64,000 nucleotides of DNA from contig NZ_JBOIUB010000006.1 of the NCBI RefSeq assembly GCF_050749885.1, positions 186,001 through 250,000 of the forward strand. Direction: 5' to 3'. Both the position numbers and the translations under genes were made by a program. Positions 8,898 through 17,260 of the stretch are shown in pieces (the stretch's first letter is position 1; each line of letters starts with the position of its first letter). The stretch comes from Zooshikella sp050749885 (lineage in GTDB: Bacteria; Pseudomonadota; Gammaproteobacteria; Pseudomonadales; Zooshikellaceae). Below the pieces are notes generated by a model, which was not told the origin of the DNA, did no database searches, and saw only the letters and a list, made by a program, of their open reading frames with translations.

Positions 8898-11720
8898 GTG
8901 CAAAGGTCAGTAGTCAGTGCACCAGTTCAATGGCATGTTCTCTGCCTCATAACGCTCTTATTCTGGTTAGTTAATACCAGCGCTCAAGCATCTGTTAATC
9001 TTTCTGTACAAAGTTTTCGCATTAACTTAGCCAATCATACTGAGGTACTGGAAGATAAGACTCGTACTCTGACTATTAACGAAGTACTTTCAGATAGTTA
9101 TGAACTCCGCTTTTCACCCATACGGAGTGATGTATTTCAGCTAGGAGAGTCACCTTCTACTTACTGGCTAAAAATTCAAGTTGACCAGGCTCCTCAAAAA
9201 AGCCAACAAGTCTATCTTCAGCTTTTTGGTGATATTAGCCAGATTGATTTCTTTACTGTATATAAAGGACAAATTTCTTCTGTTTATACGGGTACCGACC
9301 GACCTGTAAGTAGCCGTCCTGTTACTCATGATAGTTTTTTGTTCCCTGTTCAGCTTAATGAAGACTCTCCACAACAGTTCTTTTTAAAACTCAGCTCTAA
9401 AGATGCCATGAACTTTTCTCTCTACTTGGTTTCTGCCGACCAAGTGATAGAGTCTGTTACCCTAACTCAATGGGTAAATGGAGCATTATTTGGGCTGTTC
9501 TTCGGCATCGCCCTGTATAACTTGGTTGCCTTTTTTCATTGGCGAGAGCGAAATTACCTTTATTTAGTTATTCTACTTTTCTGCTCATTAACCTATCAGC
9601 TTATTTGGCAAGGTCAGTTGATTAAGCTGCTACCAGGATTGGTCGATATTGAGGATCAACTTGGTCAATTTATTTTACTCACGGGTACGGCCATGATGTG
9701 CTTACTCGTTAAACGTTATTTTGCCGTAGAAAACTACTCTCACCTCCTCCATCGTTTTTTTGCTATTAGCGCTCTTATGGCCTCTACTGCAGCTGTTCTT
9801 GCACTCATTGTCGGCCACCAATTTCCACCATTAGCCACACACGTTATTTTAGTTTTCATAGGTACTGCGGTATTTAGCTGTACACTTATTTTCTTCCGAC
9901 GAGGCACTCGCTATGCTCAAACACTTTTAGTTGGTCTGTGTCCCCTCATTATTGCTCTTCTTCTTAGTCTTCTAATCGCTCTCGACTTTATCCACTTACA
10001 ACCTTACCAAGCCAACTGGCTACTCCTTACCATTGCCAGCCTGAGCTTGATTGGCATATCGTATGCCGTTGCCCAACAGTTTCACCATCAACGAGCACTG
10101 CTGTTGAGCCAACAAAAAACAACACCCACTCAAGAACAGCCTTTACACAAGCGTGAGTTCTTAGCACACCTCAGCCATCAACTTCGCAGTCCTATGAATG
10201 GCATTTTAGGCATGAGTGAGCTGCTGCTTGATACATCGCTAACCCCTAAACAACGCGACTACATTCAAACGATTCATCATGCAGGGAATGATTTGGTCAA
10301 TTTACTGAATCAAATACAAGATATCAGCAAACTAGAGTCAAACCAGTTAGAGCTGGAAGAGGTTCCATTCGATATCAATGCACTGGTTGAAACCTGCCTT
10401 GAAATGTACAAACTTTCCGCAGAACAACGACAGATCGAATTAATCAGCTATCTTCACCCTGAAGTGCCTCGCATACTTACAGGAGACCCCTCACGACTTC
10501 AACAGATTATTCTTTCACTGCTAAGTTATGCGTTCAAACGAACGGATACTGGAGAAGTTTTGCTCAGTGCAACCATTGAAAAAACAGACCACAGCAGTCA
10601 GTTACGCTTTATAGTCAAAGACTCAAGTGCAGGAATAGAAGAAGATGAATGCCAGTTACTTTTGAGTGCAGATATCCAGAATATTGTGCTAAATGCTCAA
10701 CGAAACTCATCAATTGACTTAGGGTTAGTACTTTCCAGACATTTACTTACATTGATGGGAGGTCAATTTGGCATTGAGAGTGAAGTCGGAGAAGGCAGTG
10801 TTTTCTGGTTTACATTGCCCCTCAAATTACCTGACATTAGCACCCAGGATGAAGAAGAAGATTTTGACTTTCAGGGGATTCGCGTATTAGTCGTTGATGA
10901 TAACGAAACCTGCCGCAAGGTACTGACTCAACAGTGTCTTGCACTAGGCATGGATGTAACGGGTGCACAAAATGGTAAAGAAGCACTCGCCATTCTTCGC
11001 ACTAAAGCCCATCTAAACCAGCATTTTGATCTCGTTATCTTGGACCAAAACATGCCTGTCATGAATGGCATGCAGCTGTCAGCAAAGATTAAAGAAGATA
11101 GCGCTATCAGTGACGATGTTTTGATCATCATGCTGACAGGAGTGAGTTTTGCCCCAAATAGTGTTGATGCACGTAACGCAGGTATTAAGCGTATTTTGAC
11201 AAAGCCTGTTACTCATTACACACTAAAAACAACCCTTAAAGAGGAGCTTACCCGGTTTCAAAGCAAACAAGCCGAATATCAACCTACTCCTGCTTCTCTA
11301 CAGTCAATCAATTCGCTACAACCCACTGTTGCAAAAGGCAGCATTCTGGTTGCGGAAGACAACCCCACAAGTGCGAAAGTTATTCGCGGTATGCTTGCTA
11401 AACTGGGATTCGAACCAGATATTGTCTACAACGGCAGTGATGCAGTTGAAGCCGCAAAGGGACATGACTATCAACTGATTCTTATGGATTGTGAAATGCC
11501 CATTATGGATGGTTTTGAAGCAACAGAACGTATTCGTGAATGGGAGCAAAAACATGGCCACAGTATTGTGCCTGTCATTGCCGTCACTGCACACAACTTA
11601 TCAGATCAAAAACAAAGTTTGCGGCAAGCAGGCATGAATGGTCAGCTAATGAAGCCCATTGAATTACAAGATTTAAAAGATATTATCCAAACATGGCTTC
11701 ATACAACAGCTGAACACTAA
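8898..11720 (+). CDS. retS: RetS-type hybrid sensor kinase with two receiver domains
   Basis: This 940-residue inner-membrane sensor has the length (942 in Pseudomonas aeruginosa), the domains and the position after purD of RetS, which blocks the GacS kinase and so represses the Rsm/biofilm pathway. In order: signal-like segment (1-31), periplasmic 7TMR-DISM extracellular domain (about 35-180), seven-helix membrane region (about 190-400), HisKA with His427 in LSHQLRSPMNG, ATPase-like domain, receiver 1 with Asp716 (LDQNMPVMNG), receiver 2 with Asp864 (MDCEMPIMDG). The ATPase domain looks degraded. The N-box asparagine is Tyr544 (SLLSYAFKRT), the G1 box reads DSSAGI, and the G2 glycines are partly lost (SIDLGLVL). 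The start is the GTG at 8898 with GAAGGGA 8 bases upstream. The orthology call rests on synteny and architecture. Confidence 0.8.
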   Translation: MQRSVVSAPVQWHVLCLITLLFWLVNTSAQASVNLSVQSFRINLANHTEVLEDKTRTLTINEVLSDSYELRFSPIRSDVFQLGESPSTYWLKIQVDQAPQKSQQVYLQLFGDISQIDFFTVYKGQISSVYTGTDRPVSSRPVTHDSFLFPVQLNEDSPQQFFLKLSSKDAMNFSLYLVSADQVIESVTLTQWVNGALFGLFFGIALYNLVAFFHWRERNYLYLVILLFCSLTYQLIWQGQLIKLLPGLVDIEDQLGQFILLTGTAMMCLLVKRYFAVENYSHLLHRFFAISALMASTAAVLALIVGHQFPPLATHVILVFIGTAVFSCTLIFFRRGTRYAQTLLVGLCPLIIALLLSLLIALDFIHLQPYQANWLLLTIASLSLIGISYAVAQQFHHQRALLLSQQKTTPTQEQPLHKREFLAHLSHQLRSPMNGILGMSELLLDTSLTPKQRDYIQTIHHAGNDLVNLLNQIQDISKLESNQLELEEVPFDINALVETCLEMYKLSAEQRQIELISYLHPEVPRILTGDPSRLQQIILSLLSYAFKRTDTGEVLLSATIEKTDHSSQLRFIVKDSSAGIEEDECQLLLSADIQNIVLNAQRNSSIDLGLVLSRHLLTLMGGQFGIESEVGEGSVFWFTLPLKLPDISTQDEEEDFDFQGIRVLVVDDNETCRKVLTQQCLALGMDVTGAQNGKEALAILRTKAHLNQHFDLVILDQNMPVMNGMQLSAKIKEDSAISDDVLIIMLTGVSFAPNSVDARNAGIKRILTKPVTHYTLKTTLKEELTRFQSKQAEYQPTPASLQSINSLQPTVAKGSILVAEDNPTSAKVIRGMLAKLGFEPDIVYNGSDAVEAAKGHDYQLILMDCEMPIMDGFEATERIREWEQKHGHSIVPVIAVTAHNLSDQKQSLRQAGMNGQLMKPIELQDLKDIIQTWLHTTAEH

Positions 11721-11756
11721 CTCAACGTCACTATCAACACGTGATCTCATTAAACA

Positions 11757-12560
11757 CTAAACAGAAAATGACTCTATTGAAACTCGTTCGTCCTGCGTAA
11801 GCGCCACTTGACGATACGTCTGTATAGCACCTTCAGCATTAGTATTTGCAGGTTCGCTACTTTCTAGCGCAGCTGTATTTACGGTCACAACATCGGTAGG
11901 CTGGATATTTTGATTAGGCTGAACGTTCGGTTGTGCTGGAGCAATGTCCACTTCACTGAAGTTATCTTCAGGCTGATTGGTATTAACTTCATTACTAACT
12001 GTTGGTTGCTGTTGAATATTATTCAAGTTATCTGACGGTGGTTGAGTGACTGCTCTATCTGCAACTAAATCAACAGCCTCATCAGTCTCTGGTGTTGGTG
12101 CATTAACCACGACAGGTTGATTGTTAAGCTCAGTAGCCAGGTCAACTTGTGGATTATCATTTAACTGGTTGACATTACGCACTAAGGGTATCCGGGTTGC
12201 AGTCGAGTCCGCAGAAACGTCGGTAGTTTCTAGCCCCACAGAAGCAGGGTTACTTTCACGAGACACATTGTCGCTAGGCGCTACATTATTCCGAACACTA
12301 TCAGTTTGCACTGCTGGTCTGACTGCAACCCGAGATTCAGTCTGTAATGATGAAGGTGTGATAAAAGTGTTAGCTGACGCTGTAGGATCGGCCGCTGAAA
12401 AACGTCCTGCTGCCACATCTCTTGCTTGCTGACTGATATTGACATCAATATCTGATGAAGACGGGCCTTGCACCCGAATTGCAGGCGATCTTTGCTCTGC
12501 AACTTCTGCCTGCAAAGTGGCATGAATAACGTTATTTGGTGTCACGGCTACGACGTCCAT
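11757..12560 (-). CDS. Hypothetical low-complexity, probably disordered protein
   Basis: I do not recognise this 267-residue product. It has no signal peptide, no membrane segment and no cysteine. From residue 30 on it is dominated by N, Q, V, T, P, S, D and A with little hydrophobic core (for example NNIQQQPTVSNEVNTNQPED). The N-terminus, about 60 residues, is more ordered-looking and includes SDIDVNISQQARDVAAG, reminiscent of short amphipathic motifs in flagellum- or envelope-associated small proteins. That resemblance is weak. The start ATG at 12560 has a good ribosome-binding site (GAAGGTG, about 9 bases upstream), and a plausible promoter lies about 100 bases further up, so I consider it a real gene. 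It lies downstream of dnaB on the same strand and converges on retS. Confidence 0.65.
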   Translation of the reverse strand: MDVVAVTPNNVIHATLQAEVAEQRSPAIRVQGPSSSDIDVNISQQARDVAAGRFSAADPTASANTFITPSSLQTESRVAVRPAVQTDSVRNNVAPSDNVSRESNPASVGLETTDVSADSTATRIPLVRNVNQLNDNPQVDLATELNNQPVVVNAPTPETDEAVDLVADRAVTQPPSDNLNNIQQQPTVSNEVNTNQPEDNFSEVDIAPAQPNVQPNQNIQPTDVVTVNTAALESSEPANTNAEGAIQTYRQVALTQDERVSIESFSV

Positions 12561-12659
12561 AAGACATCACACCTTCATTCACTGGCTACTGATACTTACA
12601 ACTATAGTTGAAGAGTTGAACAACTTTAGTGTTAAAACAAACTTATATTAGACCTTTTT

Positions 12660-12687
12660 TTTATAAACTAAATTTGGGTTCTGACAA
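12660..12687 (-). promoter_or_regulatory. Candidate promoter for the disordered-protein gene
   Basis: Reading the minus strand, TTGTCA (12687-12682, five of six) is followed by a 16-base spacer and TATAAA (12665-12660, five of six). It lies between dnaB and the gene starting at 12560 and would let that gene be expressed independently of the ribosomal operon. Confidence 0.5.
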
Positions 12688-12738
12688 CATCGTATAAAGC
12701 AAAATGGAACCTTAATCAAGGCAATACACCTTACTCAA

Positions 12739-14136
12739 TTATTCCATCGTATAACCTTGATAGGCTTCAGGTGCCAGGTTTTCAAAACGAGTGAATTTAC
12801 CCAAAAAGGCCAACTTAACAGAACCTATCGGACCATTACGCTGCTTACCAATAATAACCTCAGCAACACCTTTAAATTCAGTATCAGGGTTATAAACTTC
12901 ATCACGATAAATAAACATGATAACGTCAGCATCCTGCTCAATCGCTCCTGATTCCCGCAAGTCAGAGTTAACAGGGCGCTTATTCGGTCGTTGTTCAAGA
13001 CTCCGGTTTAGCTGTGATAACGCCACAACAGGCACATTAAACTCTTTTGCCAGCGCTTTTAATGAACGAGAAATTTCCGAAATTTCATTTGTTCGACTTT
13101 CCCCACCACCAGGAATTTGCATAAGCTGCAAATAGTCAATCATGATTAAACCGATCTCACCATGCTCCCTGGCAATTCGCCGTGTCCGTGAGCGCATCTC
13201 AGTGGGACTCAGTCCTGCGGTATCATCCACAAACAACTTTTTATCACTGATCATGTTCACAGCAGCAGTCAACTTCGGCCAGTCTTCTTCATCGAGCTTA
13301 CCAGTTCTTACCTTTGTCTGATCAATTCGACCTAATGAAGACAGCATCCGCATCATTAATTGCTCACCAGGCATTTCCAAACTGAACACTAGAATAGCCT
13401 TATCCGTATTCAGCATGGCATTTTCAACCAGGTTCATGGCAAAGGTGGTTTTCCCCATTGATGGACGACCAGCCACAATCACCATATCTGAAGGCTGTAA
13501 GCCTGAGGTCATCTCATCTAAATCCTTAAAGCCCGTCGTAGTTCCAGTAATGGTGTCTCCCGCATTAAATAACTCATCAATACGGTCAATCGCTTTATTG
13601 AGAAGCTCCTTCATCCCTACAGGACCACCTGATTTAGGACGTGATTCAGCAATCTGGAAAACTTCGCGCTCAGCCGCATCTAAAATCTCTGAACAACTTC
13701 GTCCTTCAGGATTAAAGGCACTATCAACGATTCGATTACTAACTGAGATTAATTTTCTAAGAATGGACCTCTCATAGACAATCTCCGCATACTCACGCAC
13801 ATTGGCTATACTGGGTGTATTTTTGGCAAGCTCAGCTAAATAAGCTATCCCACCAGCATCTTCCAGCTCTGCCCACGTATCAAGCTTTTCGGCAATGGTG
13901 AGTGGGTCAAAAGGCTTTGTCGCTGAGGCTAACTGTTCGATTGCGGTATAAATTAAGCGATGGGCAGGGTTATAAAAGTCATCAGCAACAACTTTATCCG
14001 CTACTACATCCCAAGTTGTATTATCCAGTAATAATGCACCTAATACAGACTGCTCAGCCTCCAGTGAGTGGGGTGGGGCTTTTACCGAATCCATAATATC
14101 CTGCTCTGACATTACTATCGGCGCTTCGCTCTGCAT
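12739..14136 (-). CDS. dnaB: Replicative DNA helicase DnaB
   Basis: DnaB is the hexameric 5'-3' helicase that unwinds DNA at the replication fork. The 465-residue protein has the N-terminal domain (PPHSLEAEQSVLGALLLDN), the linker region, and the RecA-like C-terminal domain. That domain carries Walker A (AGRPSMGKTTFAMN), the Walker B region (IGLIMIDYLQLM), and SQLNRSLEQRPNKRP followed by DLRESGAIEQDADVI. It is the last gene of the rpsF-rpsR-DUF2232-rplI-dnaB series, separated from rplI by a terminator-like hairpin, so it may also have its own promoter. Confidence 0.97.
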   Translation of the reverse strand: MQSEAPIVMSEQDIMDSVKAPPHSLEAEQSVLGALLLDNTTWDVVADKVVADDFYNPAHRLIYTAIEQLASATKPFDPLTIAEKLDTWAELEDAGGIAYLAELAKNTPSIANVREYAEIVYERSILRKLISVSNRIVDSAFNPEGRSCSEILDAAEREVFQIAESRPKSGGPVGMKELLNKAIDRIDELFNAGDTITGTTTGFKDLDEMTSGLQPSDMVIVAGRPSMGKTTFAMNLVENAMLNTDKAILVFSLEMPGEQLMMRMLSSLGRIDQTKVRTGKLDEEDWPKLTAAVNMISDKKLFVDDTAGLSPTEMRSRTRRIAREHGEIGLIMIDYLQLMQIPGGGESRTNEISEISRSLKALAKEFNVPVVALSQLNRSLEQRPNKRPVNSDLRESGAIEQDADVIMFIYRDEVYNPDTEFKGVAEVIIGKQRNGPIGSVKLAFLGKFTRFENLAPEAYQGYTME

Positions 14137-14240
14137 AGGACTCTCGTTGTATTACCAGAATAATTGTCAAAAAAACTACCCTTCGAGTGAAGGATATATC
14201 CACTTCAGTTAAGGCATAGTCTACCTAAAAATTGGGTAGA

Positions 14241-14280
14241 TAAAACAAACCCGCGAGCATAAAAATGGTCGCGGGCTTGT
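14241..14280 (-). terminator. Intrinsic terminator after rplI
   Basis: A 12-bp stem (14245-14256 with 14269-14280) contains CCCGCGA/TCGCGGG and, on the minus strand, one G-U pair. It is followed on the minus strand by TTTTA. It sits 20 bases after the rplI stop and would reduce transcription into dnaB. Confidence 0.75.
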
Positions 14281-14300
14281 TCCAACCAGTCATAACAGGC

Positions 14301-14747
14301 TTATTCGGCTTCGACGTAAACCTTCAACGTGGTAACTACATCAGTGTGTAGCTGAAGACTAATATCGTATTCACCTACTTGACGAATTGGGCCTGATGGC
14401 AGGCGAATTTCGCTCTTAGCAATATCAACCCCAGCAGCACTCAGTGCATCAGCCAGGTCACGTGTACCGATAGAGCCAAACAACTTACCTTCATCACCCG
14501 CTTTTGCAGTCAATGTCAGTTCGATATCAGCAATCGCAGTAGCACGCTCTTCAGCTACTTTCAATTTATCTTGGGCTGCTTTTTCGAGCTCAGCACGACG
14601 CGCTTCAAACTCAGCCAAATTATCTTTTGTAGCAGGAACGGCTTTATTGAATGGGATTAGGAAGTTGCGCCCATAGCCAGATTTAACTGCAACTTTGTCA
14701 CCCAGGTTACCCAGGTTAGCAATTTTTTCTAAAAGAATAACATCCAT
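14301..14747 (-). CDS. rplI: 50S ribosomal protein L9
   Basis: L9 is a two-domain protein that binds 23S rRNA near the L1 stalk base. The 148-residue product matches the family length. The N-terminal domain reads MDVILLEKIANLGNLGDKVAVKSGYGRNFLIP, shown here in two parts: MDVILLEKIANLGNLGD, then VAVKSGYGRNFLIPFNKAV. A central alpha helix (LAEFEARRAELEKAAQDKL) and a C-terminal domain with LFGSIGTRDLADAL follow. It lies in the S6-S18-L9 operon. Confidence 0.97.
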   Translation of the reverse strand: MDVILLEKIANLGNLGDKVAVKSGYGRNFLIPFNKAVPATKDNLAEFEARRAELEKAAQDKLKVAEERATAIADIELTLTAKAGDEGKLFGSIGTRDLADALSAAGVDIAKSEIRLPSGPIRQVGEYDISLQLHTDVVTTLKVYVEAE

Positions 14748-14796
14748 CGCTTAATTACCTTTAACTGTCTTACCCATTAACACAATTTGGATATCA

Positions 14797-15672
14797 CTAA
14801 ACAGGAGGCTTTTGTTGTAGCCTACCTCGAAAGTTCAGCAAGCTATCCAAAAAGGCCATGATGACTAATAAAGGGTACATAACCTGTAAAAACAACAATT
14901 GCGCCAAGTAAAAAAGAATAAGCCACTGCTTACTCATTTGCTTCTTAGCAAGACTGCCATGCACAAGCGCAATGCCAGCAAAAAACAATGGGAGCGATGC
15001 TAAAAGCACAAACGCAGCTAAGGATTTATCAATTTCAATTCCAAAAATAATAAATGCCATTAAGCCACTGCTTAACCAGCTAGGTAAACGCAAAGCATGA
15101 AATTCTTCACGAAAACCACCTGGTACGAATAGTATCGATTGCCACCAACGCGCAACAATCAAAGACACTATACACAGCATCATACTGCCAAATGCTAACA
15201 ACCCCACCACAATATGTGGCAACAAGTCATTAATCTGAGTTTGCAAACTGAGTGCATCATCACTGAGTTGCTTATACATTGCTGACTGAGTCCAAACAGT
15301 ATTGAACTGTTCAACAATTGTTGCCAATAAATTAGGTGTTATAAGCTTGATGCTAAAAACAACCAAGACGCCCAACAATACACTTAGACCTAAAGTCATA
15401 GCCCATGAAACACTCTTTCTGAGGAAATGAGCCAGTGCTACTGTACATAGCAACGTGGTAATCACATCTAGCTGCCCCTGAGTAGCAAAATACAATGCTG
15501 GTAACAGGGGCCAAATAATCACCTGAATCGCTTTGGTAAACCCTTGGCGTAATACCACCAAGCCCAAAGTTGCCGCGCTTAGCCAGGACGTTAACGGAGC
15601 AATCGCAGTCAGTGTAGCAAACAATGCTGCCTGCTTGGGCCCTCGCATAATGAATTCAGCTAAAGCACGCAT
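14797..15672 (-). CDS. DUF2232 family multipass membrane protein
   Basis: This 291-residue, highly hydrophobic protein has about seven or eight predicted transmembrane helices. Examples are LLGVLVVFSIKLITPNLL, LLAFGSMMLCIVSLIVA and LAAFVLLASLPLFFAGIAL. A family with this profile and position, between rpsR and rplI, is conserved in Pseudomonas and relatives and is annotated DUF2232. Its function is unknown. It replaces the position that priB occupies near rpsF in enterics. The context suggests co-expression with ribosomal proteins but no particular role. Confidence 0.8.
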   Translation of the reverse strand: MRALAEFIMRGPKQAALFATLTAIAPLTSWLSAATLGLVVLRQGFTKAIQVIIWPLLPALYFATQGQLDVITTLLCTVALAHFLRKSVSWAMTLGLSVLLGVLVVFSIKLITPNLLATIVEQFNTVWTQSAMYKQLSDDALSLQTQINDLLPHIVVGLLAFGSMMLCIVSLIVARWWQSILFVPGGFREEFHALRLPSWLSSGLMAFIIFGIEIDKSLAAFVLLASLPLFFAGIALVHGSLAKKQMSKQWLILFYLAQLLFLQVMYPLLVIMAFLDSLLNFRGRLQQKPPV

Positions 15673-15702
15673 TATGTTCCCTTTATCAAGCGCTCTATCA
15701 CA

Positions 15703-15927
15703 TTAGTGACGATCAGTGTATGGCAACAGAGCAATGTAACGAGCACGCTTAACAGCTGTTGCTAACTGACGTTGATATTTTGCTTTAGTTCCGGTAATGC
15801 GGCTAGGAACAATCTTGCCTGTTTCAGAAACATAAGCTTTCAGCGTATTGATATCTTTGTAATCAATCTCTTTTACGCCTTCAGCAGTAAAGCGGCAGAA
15901 TTTTCTACGACGAAAAAAACGTGCCAT
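15703..15927 (-). CDS. rpsR: 30S ribosomal protein S18
   Basis: S18 binds S6 and the central domain of 16S rRNA on the small-subunit platform. The 74-residue product is full length (MARFFRRRKFCRFTAEGV, then DYKDINTLKAYVSETGKIV, SRITGTKAKYQRQLATAVKRAR). It is encoded 27 bases downstream of rpsF, and the two proteins act as a heterodimer. Confidence 0.98.
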   Translation of the reverse strand: MARFFRRRKFCRFTAEGVKEIDYKDINTLKAYVSETGKIVPSRITGTKAKYQRQLATAVKRARYIALLPYTDRH

Positions 15928-15954
15928 TGATATTCTCCTTCAATGAATTAGTGA

Positions 15955-16365
15955 TTACTCTTCAGCTAAGCTTTCGTCATCTGACTCAACATTATCTTGA
16001 TCAGATGTTTCTTTTTTCGCTGAGTCTTCACGGCGCTCGTTACGACCTTCTTCTGACTTCATGATTGAAGGCTCAGAAACTACTTCGTTACGACGAATCA
16101 CCATGTTACGAATCACAGCATCATTGAAACGGAATGAGTTAGTCAGCTCGTCTAAGATCTCATTGCTGCACTCTACATTCATTAACACGTAGTGTGCTTT
16201 ATGCACTTTCTGGATAGGGTAAGCCAGTTGACGGCGGCCCCAATCTTCCAGGCGATGGACCTTACCATTGCCTTCAGTAACCAAGCTGGTATAACGCTCA
16301 ATCATCGCACCAACCTGTTCACTTTGGTCAGGGTGAACGAGAAATACGATTTCGTAATGACGCAT
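15955..16365 (-). CDS. rpsF: 30S ribosomal protein S6
   Basis: S6 partners S18 on the 30S platform. The 136-residue product has the ferredoxin-like core (MRHYEIVFLVHPDQSEQV, GKVHRLEDWGRRQLAYPI, HYVLMNVEC). A charged, mostly acidic C-terminal tail of about 30 residues ends ESDDESLAEE. That tail resembles the glutamate-rich extension that RimK modifies in E. coli S6, though here it is mixed E/D/S/K rather than poly-Glu. It is the first gene of the operon, and GAGAG-type purines lie upstream of the ATG at 16365. Confidence 0.97.
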   Translation of the reverse strand: MRHYEIVFLVHPDQSEQVGAMIERYTSLVTEGNGKVHRLEDWGRRQLAYPIQKVHKAHYVLMNVECSNEILDELTNSFRFNDAVIRNMVIRRNEVVSEPSIMKSEEGRNERREDSAKKETSDQDNVESDDESLAEE

Positions 16366-16418
16366 AAACTCTCCTTTCGGTTTAGTAGCCTTCCACCACC
16401 CATGTAGGTGCTAGTAAA
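16366..16418 (-). promoter_or_regulatory. Structured rpsF leader, candidate S6:S18 autoregulatory element
   Basis: Just upstream of the rpsF ribosome-binding site the mRNA can form a 9-base helix (16418-16410 with 16389-16381, TTTACTAGC/GCTACTAAA, one C-C mismatch). A small inner ACC/GGT helix sits inside it, and then CCG and the AAAGGAG ribosome-binding site follow. S6:S18 is known to repress its own mRNA by binding a leader motif containing an unpaired CCG. I can see the helix and a nearby CCG but cannot fit the published motif exactly, so this is tentative. Confidence 0.4.
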
Positions 16419-16458
16419 GCAAGGAGTCAAAAAAAATGACCTTTGTAAGGAACCGGGC

Positions 16459-16487
16459 ATTCTAGTTAAGTCTATGACAACTTGCAA
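16459..16487 (-). promoter_or_regulatory. Candidate promoter of the rpsF operon
   Basis: On the minus strand TTGCAA (16487-16482, four of six) is separated by exactly 17 bases from TAGAAT (16464-16459, five of six). It lies about 95 bases upstream of the rpsF start, leaving room for the structured leader. Confidence 0.5.
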
Positions 16488-16826
16488 CAACCGTAGATCA
16501 GAGGTCGCTGCCCTTGTAATAAGACGCTTATACACACTACGAGCTTTCCACTCACAGCATGCCAAAATGAGTGTACCCTAACATCAACATTAACGTCCCA
16601 ATGACACTGTGCTATGTGCACAGCTGAACACGAAGAGATAAGTAAAGGGGATAAACATTGAAAGGAAAGTGTCGCTTATAGACACATGTTGTTAACACTT
16701 AACCATCATGCTTTGTATAAGTGTAACACGATATTTAATTGAGACAGTTAACAACTTACTATATAGACAAAGGATAAATCGTTTGAAATCTCAATAATGA
16801 ACAATTGCTAAATTTTTTATCTAAAG
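16488..16826. other. Intergenic region between rpsF and a small exported-protein gene
   Basis: This gap of about 340 bases between divergent genes holds no supported gene. Apart from the rpsF promoter at its left end, a possible plus-strand promoter is TTGAGA (16739-16744), 17 bases, TATAGA (16762-16767), which would serve the gene at 16827. A short GTGTC/GACAC repeat near 16668-16684 is unremarkable. Confidence 0.45.
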
Positions 16827-17237
16827 ATGAAACCCCAAATACCTAATCGAAAAAAATACAGCAAATCTGTAACACATATTTTAATTGTCATTTGCTGCTT
16901 TTTCAGCTTAAAACCATTTGCCAAAGATTTACTAGAACTGGATGACTTTGAGCTGCAATCACTGGTTCAAGAAAAAACACCATCAGAGCAGCTACCCTTG
17001 AAAGCTTTCTCACAAAAAATAAATAGTAAAAAAACAGCAAAACCTGATAGTTCCAAATGCAGGATTTTTGCTAAAAGAGAGCGTAATGCGATCTTAATCG
17101 AAGAGCACAAAAACAATGCAGAACGATATACAAACTATATAGACTACATCAGTATTCCATTACTGTGCTGGCAAAATGAAGAGGAGGGAGATGAGATTCA
17201 AGTTATAACGCCTCCAGAATTACCACCCAACTACTAA
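16827..17237 (+). CDS. Hypothetical small exported protein
   Basis: I do not recognise this 136-residue product. A basic N-terminus (KPQIPNRKKYSKS) is followed by a hydrophobic stretch (THILIVICCFFSLKPFAKD) consistent with a signal peptide cleaved after AKD or with a membrane anchor. The mature part is polar and lysine/glutamate-rich, with two cysteines (SKCRIF and LLCWQN) that could form a disulfide in the periplasm, and ends ITPPELPPNY. The ribosome-binding site is weak (CTAAAG next to the ATG). It converges with the dehydrogenase gene 23 bases away. It has no equivalent in the Pseudomonas arrangement and is probably a lineage-specific gene. Confidence 0.6.
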   Translation: MKPQIPNRKKYSKSVTHILIVICCFFSLKPFAKDLLELDDFELQSLVQEKTPSEQLPLKAFSQKINSKKTAKPDSSKCRIFAKRERNAILIEEHKNNAERYTNYIDYISIPLLCWQNEEEGDEIQVITPPELPPNY

Positions 17238-17260
17238 ACCTCGCCAGCCAGTTTATTGTA

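Noticed and set aside
15966..16026. The acidic rpsF tail as a sign of a fused or frameshifted gene
   Set aside because: Acidic, variable C-terminal tails are normal in S6 proteins of gammaproteobacteria, and the frame runs cleanly to the stop.
16608..16627. TGTGC..GCACA near 16610, resembling a CRP site
   Set aside because: The half-site spacing is 5 rather than 6 and the inner positions do not fit TGTGA/TCACA. It is not close to a promoter I can support.
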